A stretch of DNA of 64,000 bases from Varroa destructor (Eukaryota > Arthropoda > Arachnida > Mesostigmata > Varroidae): positions 33,289,288 to 33,353,287 of the forward strand of contig NW_019211458.1 in assembly GCF_002443255.2 (NCBI RefSeq). The letters run 5' to 3'. The position numbers and the translations under genes are program-made. Positions 25,420-36,852 of this stretch are shown here, piece after piece; within the stretch, counting starts at the first letter, position 1, and each line of letters starts with the position of its first letter. Under the pieces are notes generated by a model that worked only from the letters and a program-made list of their open reading frames with translations, searched no databases and was not told the DNA's origin.

Positions 25420-26170
25420 TACTAAAACATGCTGCAGCGACGGAGTTCAACTGCTTGCGTTAGGCGTCACTGGTCGGCTCGAAGGCTTTATGCACTCACT
25501 ACTGGGCGAAAGCGGGAACACATTTGTTTTAAGAATATATACTTTCAGTAACAGCTTTTACGCGTCAAACTGTTGACAATAATGGCTTCGGAGCATTGAT
25601 TTCTCAGGTCATAGCGACTGGAGCAAACGGGGTCTTGTTTTCGGGCCCCGTCTCTGCAGTATGTACCAGATGTGAAACGCTTAGCGAGAGAGAGGTCGGG
25701 CAGTTGCACTGCCCTGCATCTAGAGGCTTATGTCCTCAAGCCTGCACCTCGCGCACCAATGTCTGTTGTAGACGTGATCCCTTGAAGTATTGCGAAACGA
25801 AGAAACCGGGCACAGATAGCCGCTCTGTAACCGTATGATTCCATCAGTCCGTTTGTTTGCGAGTGGCTGCAGCGGTCCTCAAATGGAAATGTTGGAGGAC
25901 GTCAAATACTGTGCCGATTTCGAAAGCAGCTCGCGTTTACCGTGACAACAGCGCGTACGGCCTTAGAGTGATCGCAGGCCAAATGTTGCCTCTTGCGCGG
26001 CTTCGGAATGCATCGAACTAGGAAAAAGTGAGCTAAACGTATGTTAAACCCTGTACTTATCAGAACAAACAAAGAAGTACATGTCGGAACGCAGGGCGCC
26101 TCGAACAAATACAGATCCATCTTGGCGAAAGACTATGTCAGGTTCTGGAGCAGCTTCTGATTGGAGCAGA
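21101..26170. other. Gene-free stretch
   Basis: No supported gene. A small inverted repeat lies at 24031-24054 (ACCAACC and GGTTGGT arms, 10-base loop). The 24360-24560 and 25590-25840 parts are GC-richer with frames on one or both strands. The second lies just beyond the RNase H end of the gypsy relic and may hold unrecognisable integrase or flank sequence. Confidence 0.45.
25376..25416. repeat. (AT)20 microsatellite
   Basis: About twenty AT units. Confidence 0.95.
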
Positions 26171-26399
26171 TTGGATGCTCATGGCTCGCATTCATTATTT
26201 AGCAAACTTTGCAACTGCAGACAGACGCCCATCTTATCGCCCAAATGCCCCGTTCCGTGCTGGCGGGACACCAATCGGCACATCGTTATTGATAAGCCCA
26301 GATGACCTTGGTTGCAGAAAGCGAATACGGATGACTCGCAAGCGTGCCAGTTGATGCGGAGCCAACACCGTGGTTTATTAGCTTGCTCTGGAGTGTCGC

Positions 26400-26547
26400 A
26401 ATACCTAAACGCGACAGGGCGTCGGCGCTGCGGCGGAGGTCTTTTCTTACCATGAAGGTATTTCGGCACACCACTGTCAGTGGTCACTGTAAACCGTCGT
26501 CCATATGACTGCGGATCCAATATTTTGACCGCGCAGATGACAGCCAA
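26400..26547 (-). pseudogene. RNase H domain fragment of the gypsy relic
   Basis: The minus frame from 26547 reads AVKILDPQSYGRRFTVTTDS. This matches the AVxxFRxYLYGRxFxxxTDH block of Ty3/gypsy RNase H, including the catalytic Asp of TTD. The expected ADALSR end of the domain is present at 26423-26406, but in another frame, so at least one frameshift separates them. The usual adjoining H-K/P-L sequence after TD is altered to SGVPKYL. Confidence 0.7.
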
Positions 26548-26628
26548 ACATTTTGTGTCTGACAGATGTCACTTCGCCTCCTGATATGAGGTGACCCGGG
26601 AAAGCAGACGGTCTGCTTTTAATTAATA

Positions 26629-26855
26629 TCAACAAGCTGGCTGCCTTCTCTGGGTTGGGGGGAAATGCCCTGACGGGGAAAACGCAGAGACCTCATAATC
26701 AAGGTATACAATCTTTTCCAAGGTGAACGGGCGTTTCAACATATTGAGCTCTAGACCTGCAGCGTTGAGAGCAGAAACCATCTGCCTGTGGTAATGCAAG
26801 TGTTCCTCGACTCCCCCAGGGAACACCAAAATAACATCCAAGTAAATCACGACAA
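26629..26855 (-). pseudogene. Reverse transcriptase palm fragment of the gypsy relic
   Basis: The minus frame starts with VIYLDVILVF, matching the YLDDVIVFS active-site block. One of the paired Asp codons is missing, so the catalytic centre is broken. GGVEEHLHYHRQMVSALNAA and GLELNMLKRPFTLEKIVYLD follow, matching the family's EEHLxHLxxVxxxLxxAGLxLNxxKCxF and VxYLGHxVS blocks. The conserved Cys of the NxxKC motif reads Arg here. The domain ends near 26650. Confidence 0.8.
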
Positions 26856-27070
26856 TTTGCTATTACAATTTATCCTGAACTTAGCTCGTTAACCGCCGAA
26901 ACGTCCCCAGAACGTTAACCGGACCAAAAGCATTTATTTGAATTGATTGATACAAGTTCTCCGCTACCATGCTGATCTAAAATAAAAAATATTCATGCTG
27001 TTCTAATTCATAAAGAACGTCATCTGCTCGCGGCAAAAAAAAAATCAAGCAATCCCTCTTTTTTACGAGG

Positions 27071-27337
27071 TTAATAGACGGAACCCAAAGGCAAGAGGAA
27101 TAGTCGATCACATAACTTTTTAGGACAATATGAGTGACGAGATGGTCGGGTTTGTGGGGAAATACCCAATTTTGTTACACAGCAATTCCACCAAACGACT
27201 TCGGTCAGGTTCACGCAACCTTTTTCAAACACGAAGTTCAAGAGGTACTCCCACCCATGCGCCGGATCTACTGGAAGCGTTTGCTCGAAATCTCGTGCAA
27301 GAACATCCGAACGCAGGCTACTCAAGGGACTACTCAT
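27071..27337 (-). pseudogene. Probable linker and start of reverse transcriptase, gypsy relic
   Basis: This 88-codon minus-strand frame lies between the protease and the palm fragment, where the RT N-terminus is expected. The similarity is weak: a PxTRPSRHSYCPKKL stretch may correspond to the RPxRxSPxK-type run ahead of RT in gypsy elements. Called mainly by position. Confidence 0.35.
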
Positions 27338-27599
27338 GGGAGGTGAGTGGAAAACGCCGTCTACCTATATCGTAATCTAGAATAGAGAAATTGCTGCCAA
27401 CAGCTATTTTTATTACTCAGGGGGCATTAGCTGATCCGCCTTGGCAGCGACTGAATAAGAACATTTAGACATGCCACTGTTAATTGATCAAAACGAAAAT
27501 ATTTCTTAGAATGAGCCTCCTTAGAATAAAGACGCACGCCAGATACAACAGCGCAGATTTCACGCGCTTCACGTGGACCTTTAGTTCGGCGTGATCTGC

Positions 27600-27752
27600 A
27601 ATGATTAGAAACTGGAATTCAATGAGTCCGGCGGCCCGCTTGGCACCGCGAAACCGAGGCCACATGTTGGCGGGTCTCAAGAACATGGTTGACACGGCAC
27701 TTATTTCAGTGCCGCTATCCAGCGCAGCCCCAGTTTCTCCAATAACCTCCAT
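27600..27752 (-). pseudogene. Retropepsin (protease) fragment of the gypsy relic
   Basis: The minus frame from 27752 reads GAALDSGTEISAVSTMFLR. The family pattern is ALxDTGAxxSxISxxFL, with DSG or DTG as the catalytic triad; DSG lies at 27719-27711. The flap and the closing ILG-type motif are not clear. A plus-strand frame (27601-27807) on the same bases is a shadow. Confidence 0.6.
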
Positions 27753-28000
27753 GAATACGTTGATCTCAAATTCATTATCAGGGAATAGTCCCGATCAATC
27801 GGAGTAAGTCATGACGTTAGCGCATCGATCGGTAAGACCGATCCGATCAGGTCCGTCCGCTGGAGATTCATCCCTTCCATTATTTCCTTATAGGTAGTCA
27901 GATCCGCCCCTGCGACGAAGTTTGCGAGCGTAATAAACCTCGCTATTTCTTGATTCAGATAGAAGGACACGTTAGCCGTAACTGAGCTTCAATTTGTTCG

Positions 28001-29200
28001 TTATGGCGCATTTGACCATGATGTTTCGGAACAAGTTTTTATGAGGGCTCACACCCGTTCGAAGAACTTGTGAAATCCCACTATCTCCGGGGGAAGTATT
28101 TGTGAGGTTTTTATTTGAAGACATCTCAGTTGTGGGCCCCGGGCAGAACGTCGAGTTGCATAGATACTACGACATCCTCCACACAAGTTAGTCTTGAGTC
28201 GGCCACTGCCAATCCGCCGTTAGATGCGCAATTCCTTCTGGCCTTCTGGTCTGCACCCTTCTGGTATTATCAGAGTCGGAGATTCGACCTTTCGAACCTG
28301 CACTAAACTTTCCAAAAAGCAGCGAGTCAGATTGTTTATCCTTTCGCTTCTTTCGATCGTACTAAGCTGCCACCAAAAATGTGTGACGACAAGGCTCGAT
28401 AGCTGATGAGCTGTGATTAAGCGGTTGGTCAAAGGGTATTATTATACATCGACTGTCGACCGGAACCGCATATACATTTCTTGCAACAAGAGATATCTTC
28501 TAAGTCCGCTTCCATGAAAATATATATGGGGTGCTCTATCTTAAATTAGGATAACCCTTAGCGGGATGTTTGTAATGATAAGCACCTGGTTCTCCACTGC
28601 GCTCGATACTATAAAAACGTAAAAAAAAAATAAATAAACCTGTAAATAATCTCTTTTCAAATATCTTCGTGTAGGCCTAACCGTTCTGAGGTTAAAAACA
28701 TATTCTTTGCCCTACGTCATTGTTAGTTTCTATGTAGTTTTTTGAAAAGATGCAAATGGATTTTAAGAACTTGAAGAGTCATGAAAATAACACAAAAGCC
28801 GTTGCGTGCTCGGATTTCTGGTACAGAGACAAGCGGTCGTTTTTTATAGGAAGGTCTAGTGACAGTTGAATCATTCAGATAAGCTTCACCCATTAGCTTT
28901 TTCCACTTATATGCTCTTTTTTACGTTTTAGACTTTTTAGCCCTTTTGAAATTTTGGTTTTTGTCAAACACTTAGCCTGACTTTAATTTGCTGTCAGCCC
29001 ACAATTTGATTCCGATTAGTTCTCCAAATGACTACTTACCAATGTCGCTTAGTACCTGGTTCGTGGTAAGCGGAGGTTATACCGAATATAACGTGACTGC
29101 CAGGAGTAGCGTGTTTAGCACATAAAAAAAAACTGAAAAAAGATAGTGGAAATATTGGTTTTTGCTTTCAAGATTCCTACTTTAGTTGATTACACTAACG
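28001..29200. other. Gene-free stretch, possible gag remnant at its left end
   Basis: Broken minus-strand frames continue to about 28430 and may be the 5' part of the gypsy relic. From 28440 to 29200 the DNA is AT-rich with nothing recognised. Confidence 0.35.
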
Positions 29201-29206
29201 ATATAT

Positions 29207-29800
29207 TAGCTTAGTTCAAAAGTAACGTCGGTGCCTATCCAAATGTTTTTATTTTTTCGTTACGTTCAACATACACGTTATGTATCATATTGTTTACTTA
29301 AATGGACGATTCTAATATGCTCTGTCTCCTCTATGAGCATATTATGCTTTCGATATGTAGAAGATAGAACTTTTATCGCGAGTTTAAGCCTCGAGGACGG
29401 ATATCCTTAGCAAAAAATATTTTTCATATTTCTTCTGTTTTGTTTTTTGTCGAGGCCACAAATCTGTCAAAGCGACTTGCACTATATATGGTGTGGACTC
29501 CATGCCTGAAAATTGCGAAATTTTGGAAATTGAAAGGTGCTCATCGTTTTTTTGCCATTCGAAGTCGATGAGGATTGCCGAACGGCATTTTTGAAAGAAA
29601 ACAGTAGGTAAACGACTTACGAAGGGTCTAGATGATGAACTGCAATCATGTAACTACCGTTATGGAAGCACCCCAATAGACTGAGTGAACAAGGAAATAC
29701 AACTGTTTATTGTCCTCCAGCGACCTATTCTACACCTGACAACGCAAAGTCATGATGACAGGATTCGACAGAGAATCGTTACCGGTGACGGGACGCCATG
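29207..29800 (+). mobile_element. Mariner-type transposon relic with TIR-like start
   Basis: The segment opens with TTAGTTCAAAAGTAACGTCG (about 29213-29232), which closely resembles the terminal inverted repeat of irritans-type mariners (TTAGGTTGGTGCAAAAGTAA-like). Transposase traces follow on the plus strand: CTIYGVDSMPENCE (from about 29478) matches the xxIYGExxxSExTC block of the DNA-binding region, and QRIVTGDG (29769-29792) matches the first catalytic Asp block RIVTGDEKW. These two lie in the same frame, 95 codons apart, shorter than in intact copies. Stops interrupt the frame. Similarity ends after the first catalytic block, and the far terminal repeat was not seen. Confidence 0.55.
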
Positions 29801-31021
29801 TTTCTACATACTTATGTTGTTGGGGAACCTAGTTACCGGGTTCCTCCAATAGAAACTTTCTTGTTCTGCGAACACGCGACGCTGGGATCATGTCCGTTCT
29901 CGCGTGCTGCGGGTCACTGGCTAAAAAGGACGATCCTCTTGACTCGGGTCCGATTCAGCTGATCATTGCATTTTGATATCAGACGAATCATGTGAATTTG
30001 AGTGGGAGGTATTTTCTCCCTTTCTGTTCAGGCCTTGTGGGCAGTGGGCAGTCTACGTTGTCTCTCTTGCTGAGTAACTGGCTAGTTAAGCGTCTAAGTT
30101 TGAGTGCTCCTATAAAGCTTGTCCTGCAGAGGTCGAGATCATTGTCATGTCCAAGCGAGAATTTATCCCAGCATGAATTCTGGTACCGTGTCAACCAGGA
30201 AGTTTGGCTGTCTTTGCATATTGCAGCTAACGATCATTAGAGCATTTTGACGTTTCCTGACGCGTAGGCTATTGAACCAAACCGCTGAGCTCGCTGTTAC
30301 ATGATTGCTTACCGTATTCGTGCCATTTGCTTTGGTATTCAAATACGACTATAATTCTAAAAAGCGGCTTTTATTGTTTTGAACATACCTTTTGCTGTTC
30401 TGTTTCCGATGACTTTCGGCCCATACAAAATTGATTGGTGCGTTACAGTCCCATCTAGCGTATTTAGTAGTAATAAAGGATCCAATACGTGACGGTGGCT
30501 TAAGCAGTTGAAGGATTGGTATCTGGACACCAAATTCGTGACTGCTTTGAATCCGTCAACATGGGCACTTGTACATTCTTTGTGTCAATACAAAAGGTCC
30601 GGTGCGATACTAGCATTGATGGATCTATTATTCAACCCCTTCTGGATCTGGAAGGCCTCTTGGAGCCGCGTTGCTAAGTAAAGAGATTTTAAAAGGGTAA
30701 GTTAACGAATAGCACTTCTCCAGGGTAGTATTAATGATCACTATTTAATATTTCGGTGAGCGGCAATACAAATTCGTGGATAATCGTTACAGGAGTAGTG
30801 GTAAAGGACGTGGGCCGGCCTATATCGTCACGGCCCATAATTTTCATCCCGTTTTTCCAAATATATTCGCTAAAAAGGATGGCATCATCATTTTTTTTTT
30901 AAACAATATAACAATACACTATGTTACAACCCTAACCGTGATTAGCTATTTGACTTTCGTTGTTATAAGTATATTTGTATGTTGTAAGAGAACCAACTGA
31001 AAAAGGTGAGTAAAATGTATG

Positions 31022-31038
31022 TATATATATATATATAT
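31022..31038. repeat. (TA)8 microsatellite
   Basis: About eight TA units. Confidence 0.9.
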
Positions 31039-31294
31039 GGTACAAGCTCTTGTCGAGGTAAATAGGTAGTATGAATCTAGTTCTAGTTGAATGAGATGCT
31101 GTCAGAAAAATTCGTCTGATGAACAATAAGAGAAAATGCGCAAGAGGGTTTGGTCTGTTGACTTCGTGTGCAATGTTAGTTCACAACCGTTAAGCCTAAG
31201 AAAATCATCCATTGTGACACGGGAAACGGTACCACTGACCCACTACTTATAGCTACTCGCGCGTTCGAGACTGTTTTACGGGAGCTTGATAATT

Positions 31295-31310
31295 TATATA
31301 TATATATATT
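31295..31310. repeat. (TA)8 microsatellite
   Basis: About eight TA units. Confidence 0.9.
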
Positions 31311-34300
31311 AGGTCCGTGATTAGCTGGAAATCATGGGCATAATCAGGGTAAGAAAGAACATCGCCTGAAGCTGAATTCAATTTGGTGTAAGATACGAAA
31401 CTGAAATGTTTTACCTATGCAAATTTTTTTCAAGTTTAAGCCTACACTGCATAAAAAAAACAAAAATGAAGCTTAGATTAAATGCAAGCAAGAAGTATTT
31501 CTCTATTATTTTAAACACAGAGTATTTTTTGGATCCTCTAGTTCGTTTTTTAAATATTCCGAGTTTTACTCTATCTCGTTGTGTGGAAGCATCAAGCAGG
31601 TGTAACATAACTATGATCAGCAGGTGCATAGACCAGTAGAAAACGAAACAACGTTAACTGCTACGGCGATAGATAAGAACTAAATCAAGCACCTATGAAG
31701 ACTCAGCATTTTTTATGAAGCTTTACGGGTTCGGGCGTAGAAGATAATGACGGTCGCGTAATTGGCGGAAAGAGCCATCTAAGCTATAAAGGCTTAACAA
31801 AACTCCTTTGCGAGCAAAAGAATCTTGCATTAAAACAGATGACGCATATACCAAACGCTTGTACCGAAACCAGCGATCCACACGAAATTACTTGCATAAC
31901 CAATAAAGGTGAACGTTGTACCCTTATGTGTTCAGGGGCCGCAGCGAACAGAAGGCAACTAGGACACAACAATATGTTTCTTAACAAAAGGACCATTAAA
32001 TAGACTGGAAAGTGAGAACTCGATCAGCGACTGGTGATGCTTTGAACAAAGGAAGAATTTTATGCGGTATTACCTTAAGCGCTTATGCTTAGCATTGCAA
32101 CACTTAAGCAGATATGACTTCGATAGTACGCACTCAGTTGGTTATAAAATCGTTTTTGAAGTAAGAAACAGGAGTGTACGTGCTCGCCCTTTCGAAACGC
32201 AAATGTCATAATCATATGTTGCTGAGTTTTGCCTATTCAGCTAGCACTTAAACTCATAGTGAAAATAAAAGGTTTACAAACAGTTACTGATTTGAAGATT
32301 GAGAAAAAAATTCGGGTTTTTCAGGCCAATTATTTACGTTACTACTGTCTGAAGTAATCTGAGGCTGTAGCACCGCCATAGCAATTAATACAAAGCTGTA
32401 ATGTTTTTTTTTTTTTTAGCCTAGACATAAATTATACAAAAGTATTTAGCGTTGAAGCTTCGTCGGACACCATACAAAAATCGATGCATCGGATCCAACA
32501 ATACCTCACAATTAACCGTCTGAAGTACAAGGAAACGGGGCTAACGAGGAAAAAGAGCTATAATAAGGTTATCGAATTTTTCAATAAGACAATAAAGCGA
32601 CAATAGAATACCAAATACGTTGTTAGTTTACATTCTGAAAAAATATTTACCTATACAGGGGGACAAAAGTATAACGAAATACAGTTTACTGACTTTTTTT
32701 CCCAGTAGAAAATAATTTTTGATAGAAATTAATAACGAAACAATGCGCACGGAGAAAAGGAAAAGCCGAAATAAACAGAGCAAATTATTTTTTTACCCAT
32801 TTAGGCACTCAATAAAAGACGCTGATTAACTTAAGATCACCGGAACCGAACAAGATAAAGTGAAGCGTTACTAGACGATATATTATTTTAAGTATTTAAC
32901 CAATGACCTGATATATTAATTTATTTCAGCAGAAGCCCAATAGCTATGGTCTTCATATAAAACCATCTTAACTTACATTTATAAAATCTGTCCGACGCTT
33001 CAGTTTTTCAGAGAGGTCTGCAGCGTTCGTACCGAAATAGCCGGCTAATGTTCTAAACTCTGATTCAATCCGCAGCTTACCTATACGGTACCAGAGACTA
33101 AAACACCATGCAGAAAATGCGTATGTAAAATTTCAAAGTGACACACCTTTATTCAGTTACATTAGCACCGTAATGTTACATTAAATGTCCTGCGGCTGGA
33201 TTTGTGACCACTATTAAGATAAACATGGAAGCGACCGAATGGTTCGTGCAATATGTTTTTCTGTAAAAACGTTCTTAGAAAGCGATTTGATCGTCCAGCT
33301 TTATTTGTCCTATGTGCATTATTTATTGCCACCTTTCGGGGTCCTATTTTAATTATGTGTTTTCGTCCTAAATTTGCTTATCCCTAATCATTTTTGTTTG
33401 TCGTGCGTTACGAGTTCGGGCAAATTACTGCATTTTTTCATTTTAATAAATTCTCAATTTATTCAATTAGCAGTAATCTCGTCATAAGCCAATGGCTTCT
33501 ATTAAAACGTTTGTCTCGCATTTTCTCAAACATTTTTTAGAAAGCTGCACAGTCTCAAGCCGTATCGTACCCTAACATGTAATTGTCTTCTCCGGGGTAA
33601 GCTTCAATACCTTTTAAAATCTCTCTTATTTTAACATTACTTTTTTTGTTAATATTATTAGTATAATGCACTCACAACGCAGGTCCTTTCATAATAAGTA
33701 TATGTTTCACTTTTCATAGGGTGTCCTTATAAAATGATATGTCATTTATCGTTTTTGGTCGCGTTTGCCTGCTGTTCTTATAGATTGATGTTGCCATCTC
33801 TCCAAAAAAAGCCATCCATACTCTTTAAATACTGGCCAAATAGATGGCATATTTTTGATTGTCTTTCAAGTCCAATATTTTCTTTTTAAATAGATCTAAC
33901 AGGAAACAAAAGAGGTCTGCTGGAACAATTCCAGAAGCCTAACGAATGCCATATGTGATCGGCAAAGAAATCCATTTGTCTAAATAGCCGTGCATAATTA
34001 ATTTTTAAAAGGTATTGTCCTTAAGATGAGAATTCTTGCTTTTCTAACTAGTAGCAGCAGTAGAGATTTTGCTAGAACGTTAGTTGACGCTGCTAAACGA
34101 CACTCGGCCACATGGCATTGGGCTTTGGTGGCGTTTGGTCGTCATTCAAAACCTTTTAAAACGAATACATTTTGCCAAATCTTTGATCTACTCTATTTGG
34201 AATGAGGGGTGACAATGAAGAACCGTCTTCGTTTAATGTGGGCACAAGCGGTCGCGGTCGTGCAGGAAGAACGATCGATAGGTTGACTATATGCCAACAT

Positions 34301-36828
34301 GCGCTACGGGAAGTGGCAATAGCTGGGCCTATTCCGAACCTCAAAACCTTGCTGTATTGTTTGGCATACGTATGGATCCGACCATCTTCTTGTGATAAAC
34401 TAAGAATTTTTCCGGCCTCTACTAACGGATATTGCGAGTTGCCATTTGCTCAGCTCTCTGCGTAATCGTTAGGCGTCATCGAAAATCACTTCAAGCTAGT
34501 CGGGTTGTGGGTACCATTAAAGCTTAAAGTCTACATCCTGAAGTTGAACGTACCACTTTTGAGTTAACTCGCCCATTGTTGGGGGCTTGTTCATGTGTCT
34601 TGTATATTTAGTATTATTTTATTATGCAGGAACGTTTGCTTTTCGAGAATTGGAAAACCATTATATGCCACAAATAATTTTTCCAGCATTCGATCATCTT
34701 TCTAATAGAAATTTCATGTACAGTTTCTCGGATAAGGTCGAACAGCCGCGCTTTTTTGTAGATATTTAGAAATAAATTGTCTCCCCATTATGTAGAAATT
34801 TGTGCTTAGGAGTAAGCTGGATCAAGAAGATGCAAACAAAGTTATAGACGACGATATGTATATGTGTAGTCGACTGTGATGACCATAAACTTCGGCAGCT
34901 CTAGGCTATATAGGGTAAACTAAGTTTTCTTTTTTAACATAAACCCGATTTTTTGTCAGACATGTTTTTTCCTCTATGGAGTTGTTCAGTTTACGCACAA
35001 AAATTCCAGAACTAATTAGAGCCGTCTTTGAGATCGCGCAAACATCTTTCTTTCTTCTACCTATACACCCAACCTTTAGTGAACCGCAAAGGTAACCATA
35101 AATGATAGGAAACGAGGCGGAGCGTAACCTTAGGAAGTCTAACGTTATGGGCAACGTTCTTAGAAGCACTCAAACATTGTGCTCGTGATTTCTAATGTTG
35201 TCTTTTTCATTTTTATTTTTAGCAAGTTTCGTCGACGTTCTCTATCCGGTAGACCGTTCTATCGTCTCCATTGTTGTTGCTCGAGGCCCGTGAACAAGGG
35301 TTTGGCGAAATAACGCTGTTGAAGACAAGGAGTATCAAATTGTTTTTCCATCTGGCTGTCTTGCCATGGCCGAGATGAAGGCGTCCAATATACGCAGACA
35401 TACAACTACTGCTATGGCTATTGCCACGATTGTTAAATGGTTCAAATATATCATTTGTCGGCAGCTGTCCAGGACGGGAAGTTTACTCCTGTTCGCGCGA
35501 AACGTGCTAGCCGTAAAAAACGTAGCGAATATTTTCCCACGAGTTTATCTCTATTGTCTAGTACTTTCGGTAACCGTGTCAGCAGAGGTATAGTGGCAAC
35601 AGTTGCAAGGCCGAATTCACTAAGGCTCTGGAAAATATGGGAAACGGCAGAACGACTTGGCAAATTCTGGTACTGCTGTTCGAAGTTTATCTAGGAATAT
35701 AAACGTAACAACCCAAATCAATATTCATTGCTACAGTAGATATAATGATGTAGACAATTAATTCTTATCGGGCGTACCATTTTTGCGCCGACCCGGCCTC
35801 TTCTCCTTAAGTATATAAGTACCGACCACCGTTGTAATTGGCAATGATGTAGGTCACCAGTTTATTTTGTACTGAAATAAGGAGTGTATTTGTCTATTAA
35901 ACAGAAGGATATGTGGTAATCCAGGTTCGAAGCCAAACGTAGATATATTTCGTTTCGTGTTGGAACTTAGCTCCTTGGTTGTAGGCGTATTACTGTGGAC
36001 GGTAGATTTGAACGAAATACGTCGCTTACTGCTAGCAAAAACGACAAGTTATATAATAATCGAGTAACAACACATTCCCGGACTAAGTAGGTATCACAAG
36101 ACTGAATTTATTCTACATAATAATATTATATTGCATTACATCATGTACAGAAGAGAAGTTAGCCGCGCTAGCTTTGGATGACTATGTAACTAGTTGATGA
36201 ATCGATTTGTGTGAATTAATGTGCTTGCTACTGTGTACGAACGTGTGAACTTTTCAAAATGGCCTTCTCTGTAGTGTTACATGGATGTCGTACGTGTTGT
36301 TGATTGCAGTAATGTACATAGTGTTCCATTTGTCGGCAAATAAATCCTTTTTTATCTTACATATTGTCGTTATCGATACTGTATAACTGACTAGTTAGAC
36401 GGTCCCGCAATAGAGGACCTCAGCCTGGACTTAGCCTGCGAAGGCGTCAGACGTCTTCTGCCTAACACCCTTTTCGGCCACCTTTTTTACTATTTTTGCT
36501 CTGGTGCTTTAATGTTGTTCCCAAGATATACGTTGTTAATAAAGAAGGAGTTCCCCTTCCCTAGGACCAACCACTAAGGCACTAAACATATTCTAAAAGA
36601 AGCCTTATTTCTTCCTGTTTTTTGGCTTGCTTCAATTGCTATTCTCATAAAATACGTCTTTTTTTTTTATTTCATTTGTTCCAGTCACCGTCTTAGATTT
36701 TGTTATGTTCACAATTTATTCAGCGTACCTCAACTCCTAGACATGTAGCAATATTCCATACTTGTCTTGTAAATACTGCCTGTTACGTTGTCCAATTCGA
36801 TATTTTTCTCTCCAAAAAAGACACCAAC

Positions 36829-36852
36829 ATATATATATATATATATATATAT
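36829..36852. repeat. (AT)12 microsatellite
   Basis: Twelve AT units. Confidence 0.95.

Larger units (their letters stand above)
26180..28000 (-). mobile_element. Ty3/gypsy-type LTR retrotransposon relic
   Basis: Read on the minus strand, three pol domains appear in the order of the Ty3/gypsy group: protease near 27.7 kb, reverse transcriptase at about 27.3-26.6 kb, and RNase H at 26.55-26.40 kb. They lie in different frames with stops between them, so the element is dead. Integrase is not clear: a GTGHLGDK stretch near 26.25 kb faintly resembles the zinc-binding HxGHLGxxKT start. Sequence upstream to about 28.4 kb could hold the gag remnant, but I recognise no gag motif. Long terminal repeats were not found by eye. 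The domains are listed separately. Confidence 0.7.

Noticed and set aside
35900..35950. Box B-like CCAGGTTCGAAGCC, considered as a tRNA gene
   Set aside because: No box A at the right distance and no cloverleaf fold.
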